Part shown: piece after piece, positions 61,192-64,000 of the stretch | Layout: every line of letters begins with the position of its first letter | Position numbering within the stretch: the first letter of the stretch is position 1 | Source: Pseudomonas sp. S09G 359 | Lineage (GTDB): Bacteria > Pseudomonadota > Gammaproteobacteria > Pseudomonadales > Pseudomonadaceae | NCBI RefSeq assembly: GCF_002843605.1 | Contig: NZ_CP025263.1 | Coordinates: 2,571,501 to 2,635,500, forward strand | Direction of reading: 5' to 3' | Length of the DNA stretch: 64,000 nt | Notes under the pieces: generated by a model | What the model saw: the letters and a program-made list of their open reading frames with translations, nothing else | Told to the model about the DNA's origin: nothing | Database searches by the model: none | Translations under genes and position numbers: made by a program

Positions 61192-62343
61192 ATGCCAAAG
61201 TCAAAATTCAAAAAAATCAGCATCCTGGCGGCGTTGACCATCGCCATCGGCCTGGCGGTCTACGCAATACAGGCCCCCGCCGACGCCCCCCAATACCTCA
61301 CCGCCACCACCGAGCGCGGTGATATCGAAAACGCCGTCCTGGCCACCGGCGTCCTCGAAGGCATCAAACAAGTCGACGTCGGTGCCCAAGTCTCCGGCCA
61401 GCTCAAGTCGCTGAAGGTAAAAGTCGGCGACAAAGTAAAAAAAGGCCAATGGCTAGCTGAAATCGACCCGCTGATCCTGCAAAACACCCTGCGCAAAGCC
61501 CAGGTCGACGAAGAAAACCTGCAGGCCCAGCGCCGCGCCACGGCGGCCCAACTCCGGCAGGCCAAGTCCGTGTATGACCGCTACAAGGGCCTGCAGGTTG
61601 ATGAATCGGTCTCGCGCCAGGATTTCGAAGACGCCGAATCCACCTTCCAGGTGCAACAAGCCAACCTGCTGTCCCTGGATGCGCAGATCAAAAGCGCGCA
61701 TATCCAGATCGACACCGCCAAGATCAACCTGGCCTACACCCGCATCGTCGCGCCCATCGACGGCGATGTGGTGGGTATCGTCACCCAGGAAGGCCAGACC
61801 GTGATCGCCAACCAGCTGGCGCCGGTGCTGCTCAAGCTGGCGGACCTGGACACCATGACCGTCAAGGCGCAGGTTTCCGAGGCCGATGTGATCCATATCA
61901 GCCCCGGCCAGCAGGTGTATTTCACCATCCTCGGCGAGGCCGACAAGCGCTACTACGCCAAGCTGCGTGGCACCGAACCGGCGCCGCAGAACTTCCTCGA
62001 AACCCAGACCGCCGGTACACCCAAGCAGAACAGCGCGGTGTTCTACAACGCGTTGTTCGATGTGGCCAACCCGGATCATCGCCTGCGCATCGCCATGACC
62101 GCCCAGGTGCGTATCGTGCTCGACACCGCCCAGGCGGCGCTGATGGTGCCGGTGGCGGCGCTGGGTGCGCGCAACAACGATGGCAGTTACCCGCTGCGGG
62201 TGCTGGATGCCAAGGGCCGGGCGGTGTCTCGCGAGGTGAAGACCGGTATCAATAACAACGTCAAGGTGCAGATCCTGGAAGGCCTGGCCGAAGGCGATAA
62301 AGTCGTGATCGGCGATGCGTCGCCCGCCGTGGCGGGGAACTGA
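61192..62343 (+). CDS. macA: MacA-type periplasmic adaptor (membrane fusion protein) of the lipopeptide exporter
   Basis: A 383-residue membrane fusion protein. A lysine-rich N-terminus and one membrane anchor (about 8-26) are followed by the first lipoyl half (QVDVGAQVSGQL... near 60-75, VGDKVKKGQWLAEIDP near 78-93) and a helical hairpin (about 95-170). Then come the second lipoyl half (VAPIDGDVVGIVTQEGQTV near 185-203), a beta-barrel and a membrane-proximal domain. Such adaptors join an inner-membrane MacB ATPase/permease to an outer-membrane channel of the TolC type. The position behind viscC and three bases before macB points to export of the viscosin-type lipopeptide. The close relative PvdR (pyoverdine recycling) cannot be excluded by sequence reading alone, given the pyoverdine genes nearby. 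The start has only a weak ribosome site. Confidence 0.92.
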   Translation: MPKSKFKKISILAALTIAIGLAVYAIQAPADAPQYLTATTERGDIENAVLATGVLEGIKQVDVGAQVSGQLKSLKVKVGDKVKKGQWLAEIDPLILQNTLRKAQVDEENLQAQRRATAAQLRQAKSVYDRYKGLQVDESVSRQDFEDAESTFQVQQANLLSLDAQIKSAHIQIDTAKINLAYTRIVAPIDGDVVGIVTQEGQTVIANQLAPVLLKLADLDTMTVKAQVSEADVIHISPGQQVYFTILGEADKRYYAKLRGTEPAPQNFLETQTAGTPKQNSAVFYNALFDVANPDHRLRIAMTAQVRIVLDTAQAALMVPVAALGARNNDGSYPLRVLDAKGRAVSREVKTGINNNVKVQILEGLAEGDKVVIGDASPAVAGN

Positions 62344-62346
62344 GCC

Positions 62347-64000
62347 ATGAGCCAGCCACTGTTGGAACTCAAGGGCATCACCCGCAGTTTTATCGCCGGC
62401 GAGCGTGAGTTCATTGCGCTGAAGGGCATCGACCTGACCATTCAGGCCGGGGAGATGGTCGCGATCATCGGCGCGTCCGGGTCGGGCAAATCCACCCTGA
62501 TGAATATCCTCGGCGGCCTGGACTACGCCACGGCCGGCAGCTACAAGATCAACGGCATCGAAACCCGTTCGTTGGGCGATGAACAACTGGCCGAACTGCG
62601 CCGCGATTACTTCGGTTTTATCTTCCAACGCTACCATTTGCTCGCGCACTTGAGTGCGTTGCACAACGTGGAAATGCCGGCGATCTACGCCGGCACGCCG
62701 CAAACCCAGCGCCATAGCCGCGCCGGGGAATTGCTCACGCGCCTGGGCCTGGCCGGGCATACCACGCACCGGCCGAGCCAGCTCTCCGGTGGCCAGCAGC
62801 AACGGGTGAGTATCGCCCGCGCCTTGATGAATGGCGGCGAAGTGATCCTTGCCGACGAACCCACCGGCGCCCTCGACACCCACAGCGGCAAGGAGGTGAT
62901 GCGCATCCTCGCGGAGCTGCACGCCGCCGGGCACACAGTGATTATCGTCACCCACGACCCCAAGGTGGCGGCGAATGCCCAGCGCATTGTCGAGGTGTGT
63001 GATGGCGAGATCGTCAGTGACAAGGCCAATCAGAGTATCGGCCTGGAACTGCCCAGCGACGCGCCGATAGAGCCCAAACGCAGCGGCGCGCGGCGCCTGG
63101 TGGCGAGCCTGGGGTTGTTCAAGGAAGCCTTCAACATGGCCTGGGTCGCGCTGGTGTCCCATCGCATGCGGACCTTGCTGACCATGCTCGGTATCGTCAT
63201 CGGCATCACCTCGGTGGTGTCGATCTCGGCCATCGGCGAGGGCGCCAAGCGTTATGTGCTCAAGGACATCCAGGCGATTGGCAGCAACACCATCGATATC
63301 TTTTCCGGCACCAGCTTTGGTGACAGTCGCGCGTCGGCCATCGAGACGCTGATGCCGTCGGATGTGGACGCGTTGAACCAGCTGTATTACGTCGACAGCG
63401 CCACTCCGGTGGTGGGCCGTAACCTGTTGCTGCGCTTTGGCAATATCGACCTGGATGCGCAGGTCAACGGGGTCAGCGACCGTTACTTCAAGGTCAAGGG
63501 CCTGAAGCTCGAAGCTGGGATTTCTTTCAGCGACAGCGATGCACGGCGCCAGGCCCAAGTGGTGGTGATCGACCACAACACCCGCCATCGTCTGTTCGGG
63601 CCGAATATCGACCCGCTCGGCCAGGTGATCCTGGTCGGTAACCTGCCGTGCACGGTAATCGGGGTAACCGCCGAGAATAAAAACATGTTCGCCGCCAGCA
63701 AAGCGTTGAACGTATGGGTGCCGTATGAAACGGCGGCGGGGCGCCTGTTGGGCCAGCGCCATCTGGACAGCATTACCGTGCGCATCAAGGACGGCCAGCC
63801 GAGCAAGGTGGTGGAAGAGAACGTCAATAAGCTCATGCTGCAACGCCACGGCACCAAGGATTTCTTCACCAACAACCTCGACAGCATCATGCAGACGGTG
63901 CAGAAAACCAGCCGCTCCCTGGCGTTGCTGTTGTCGCTGATTGCGGTGATTTCCTTGCTGGTGGGCGGCATCGGGGTGATGAATATCATGCTGGTGTCGG
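62347..64000 (+). CDS. macB: MacB-type ABC transporter (ATPase-permease), 3' end outside the window
   Basis: The frame opens with ATG at 62347, three bases after the macA stop, and has no stop to the window edge (about 551 codons of an expected 650 or so). The N-terminal ATPase shows Walker A GASGSGKST (about 40-48), signature LSGGQQQR (about 143-150) and Walker B VILADEPTGALD (about 165-176). A linker follows, then the first transmembrane helix (about 275-300, MLGIVIGITSVVSI). A large periplasmic domain comes next (about 300-515), and the second helix begins at the window end (LLLSLIAVISLLVGGIGVMNIML). This is the MacB layout of four helices with a big extracytoplasmic part. With MacA and an outer-membrane channel it should export the lipopeptide. 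Confidence 0.95.
   Translation, partial: MSQPLLELKGITRSFIAGEREFIALKGIDLTIQAGEMVAIIGASGSGKSTLMNILGGLDYATAGSYKINGIETRSLGDEQLAELRRDYFGFIFQRYHLLAHLSALHNVEMPAIYAGTPQTQRHSRAGELLTRLGLAGHTTHRPSQLSGGQQQRVSIARALMNGGEVILADEPTGALDTHSGKEVMRILAELHAAGHTVIIVTHDPKVAANAQRIVEVCDGEIVSDKANQSIGLELPSDAPIEPKRSGARRLVASLGLFKEAFNMAWVALVSHRMRTLLTMLGIVIGITSVVSISAIGEGAKRYVLKDIQAIGSNTIDIFSGTSFGDSRASAIETLMPSDVDALNQLYYVDSATPVVGRNLLLRFGNIDLDAQVNGVSDRYFKVKGLKLEAGISFSDSDARRQAQVVVIDHNTRHRLFGPNIDPLGQVILVGNLPCTVIGVTAENKNMFAASKALNVWVPYETAAGRLLGQRHLDSITVRIKDGQPSKVVEENVNKLMLQRHGTKDFFTNNLDSIMQTVQKTSRSLALLLSLIAVISLLVGGIGVMNIMLVS

Overview
The window looks like a chromosomal segment from a fluorescent Pseudomonas of the P. fluorescens group. 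The grounds are high GC content, a near-complete set of pyoverdine maturation genes (pvdE, pvdO, pvdN, pvdM, pvdP), a FpvA-type receptor, three good PvdS promoter motifs, and a viscosin-group lipopeptide synthetase. As I recall it, the P. fluorescens SBW25 chromosome has the same arrangement, with viscB-viscC next to the pyoverdine genes. That resemblance is from memory and was not tested here.

Region 1 (1-26125, + strand) is the distal part of the pyoverdine peptide assembly line. It holds the 3' part of one NRPS, a second complete NRPS of two modules, and a third, thioesterase-terminated NRPS (pvdD-like). A rho-independent hairpin follows, then an alpha/beta-hydrolase (esterase) gene. The visible modules predict ...Asp - D-(basic residue) - X - D-Gln - Ser - D-Asp - X(C-terminal). 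X is a residue selected by two closely related pockets of ornithine/lysine type. These synthetases epimerise with dedicated E domains.

Region 2 (26247-34365, - strand) holds the receptor gene fpvA, the ABC exporter pvdE, and the pvdM-pvdN-pvdO operon for periplasmic maturation of ferribactin. pvdP (the tyrosinase that completes the chromophore) diverges from pvdM at 34441-36057. PvdS-type promoter motifs (TAAAT-N16-CGT) lie upstream of pvdE, pvdM and pvdP. A Fur-box-like site precedes fpvA.

Region 3 (36316-60484, + strand) holds two giant, translationally coupled NRPS genes matching viscB (four modules: Thr, Val/Ile, Leu, Ser) and viscC (three modules: Leu, Ser, Ile/Val, then tandem thioesterases). 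They lack E domains and use dual condensation/epimerisation domains. The starter synthetase (viscA-like, first two residues) is not in the window, so the lipopeptide system is split. viscC is interrupted by a frameshift at a 10-G tract inside its second thioesterase.

Region 4 (60485-64000) is a gene-free 0.7 kb stretch made of a long imperfect inverted repeat. It is followed by macA and the 5' part of macB, the probable lipopeptide exporter. No RNA genes, CRISPR arrays or transposases were seen.
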